Assembly (NCBI GenBank): GCA_944369635.1
Contig: CALVXL010000034.1
Span: 1-5,211 of the forward strand
DNA: 5,211 nt
From: an uncultured Clostridia bacterium
GTDB lineage: Bacteria; Bacillota; Clostridia; Christensenellales; Borkfalkiaceae
Direction: 5' to 3'
Shown: positions 4,929 to 5,211 of the stretch, piece after piece
How positions within the stretch are numbered: the first letter of the stretch is position 1
How the letters are laid out: every line of letters starts with the position of its first letter
Notes under the pieces: generated by a model
What the model was told of the DNA's origin: nothing
Seen by the model: the letters and a program-made list of their open reading frames with translations, nothing else
Database searches by the model: none
Program-made: the position numbers and the translations under genes

Positions 4929-5211
4929 TAACCTTCACCGCCTTCCTGTTTATTTTCGGCTTCGAAATCCGCGCGCGATACAAACTTCGTTTTGATGGGA
5001 AGTTTGTGTCCGGCAAGTCTCATTGCTTCCTTGGCGACGTCCTCGGTAACGCCGTTCATTTCGAAAAGAACTCTGCCCGGCTTTACCACGGCTACCCAGT
5101 ATTCGACCGCGCCTTTACCGCTACCCATACGGGAATCCTGCGGCTTTTTCGTGATCGGTTTATGCGGGAAGATGTCGATCCAGACCTTACCGCCTCTCTT
5201 TATGAATCTCG
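4928..5211 (-). CDS. rplP: 50S ribosomal protein L16 (uL16), C-terminal part
   Basis: This is the last 93 codons of rplP; the 5' end, about 50 codons, lies beyond the high-coordinate edge. The in-frame reading from the edge gives RFIKRGGKVWIDIFPHKPIT, then KKPQDSRMGSGKGAVEYW, WVAVVKPGRVLFEMNG, and AMRLAGHKLPIKTKFV. These are the classic L16 motifs. L16 organises the A-site and peptidyl-transferase region of the 50S subunit. The methionine at 5128 is internal, not a start: the conserved KPIT and RMGSGKG region runs through it. After KTKFV there is a 16-residue polar tail ending EGGEG, comparable in size with tails in other Bacillota. The TAA overlaps the rpmC start. Confidence 0.97.
   Translation of the reverse strand, partial: RFIKRGGKVWIDIFPHKPITKKPQDSRMGSGKGAVEYWVAVVKPGRVLFEMNGVTEDVAKEAMRLAGHKLPIKTKFVSRADFEAENKQEGGEG

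Noticed and set aside
5126..5128. The methionine codon at 5128 as the start of a short 66-residue gene
   Set aside because: The frame stays open to the window edge and encodes conserved L16 sequence upstream of this Met, so it is internal to a truncated rplP.

Overview
The window is an uninterrupted piece of the conserved bacterial S10-spc ribosomal protein gene cluster, with every gene on the minus strand. In transcription order, from high to low coordinates, it holds rplP (L16, missing its 5' end), rpmC (L29), rpsQ (S17), rplN (L14), rplX (L24), rplE (L5), rpsN (zinc-type S14), rpsH (S8), rplF (L6), rplR (L18), rpsE (S5), rpmD (L30), rplO (L15) and the first 16 codons of secY. The order is canonical. 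No gene is missing, inserted or broken. The long plus-strand open frames are antisense shadows of these genes.

The likely source is a member of the Bacillota, probably an anaerobic Clostridia-like lineage. This is inferred from the 61-residue zinc-binding S14, strong AAGGAGG-type Shine-Dalgarno (SD) sequences before almost every gene, the presence of L30, and Bacillota-like L16, S14, L6 and SecY termini. Base composition looks roughly balanced rather than strongly AT-rich. Genus and species cannot be read from the window.

The genes are tightly packed. Most gaps are 11-33 nt, and L29 starts inside the L16 stop codon (TAATG). In several junctions the SD of the downstream gene overlaps the upstream stop codon (TAAGGAG or TAGGAGG), which fits translational coupling. 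No promoter or terminator is evident, as expected inside a long polycistronic unit. The only sizeable gap is 89 nt between rplF and rplR. It holds a weak hairpin and a 22-codon open frame with a plausible SD.

The products belong to both ribosomal subunits: L16, L29, L14, L24, L5, L6, L18, L30 and L15 in the large one, S17, S14, S8 and S5 in the small one. SecY is the core of the protein translocon. The main departures from textbook proteins lie side by side. L24 carries a four-cysteine zinc-ribbon-like segment and a 72-residue Lys/Ala/Thr/Glu tail, and the next gene, L5, has a 21-residue N-terminal extension of similar composition. I found no evidence of a new multi-gene system, mobile element, CRISPR array or RNA gene.
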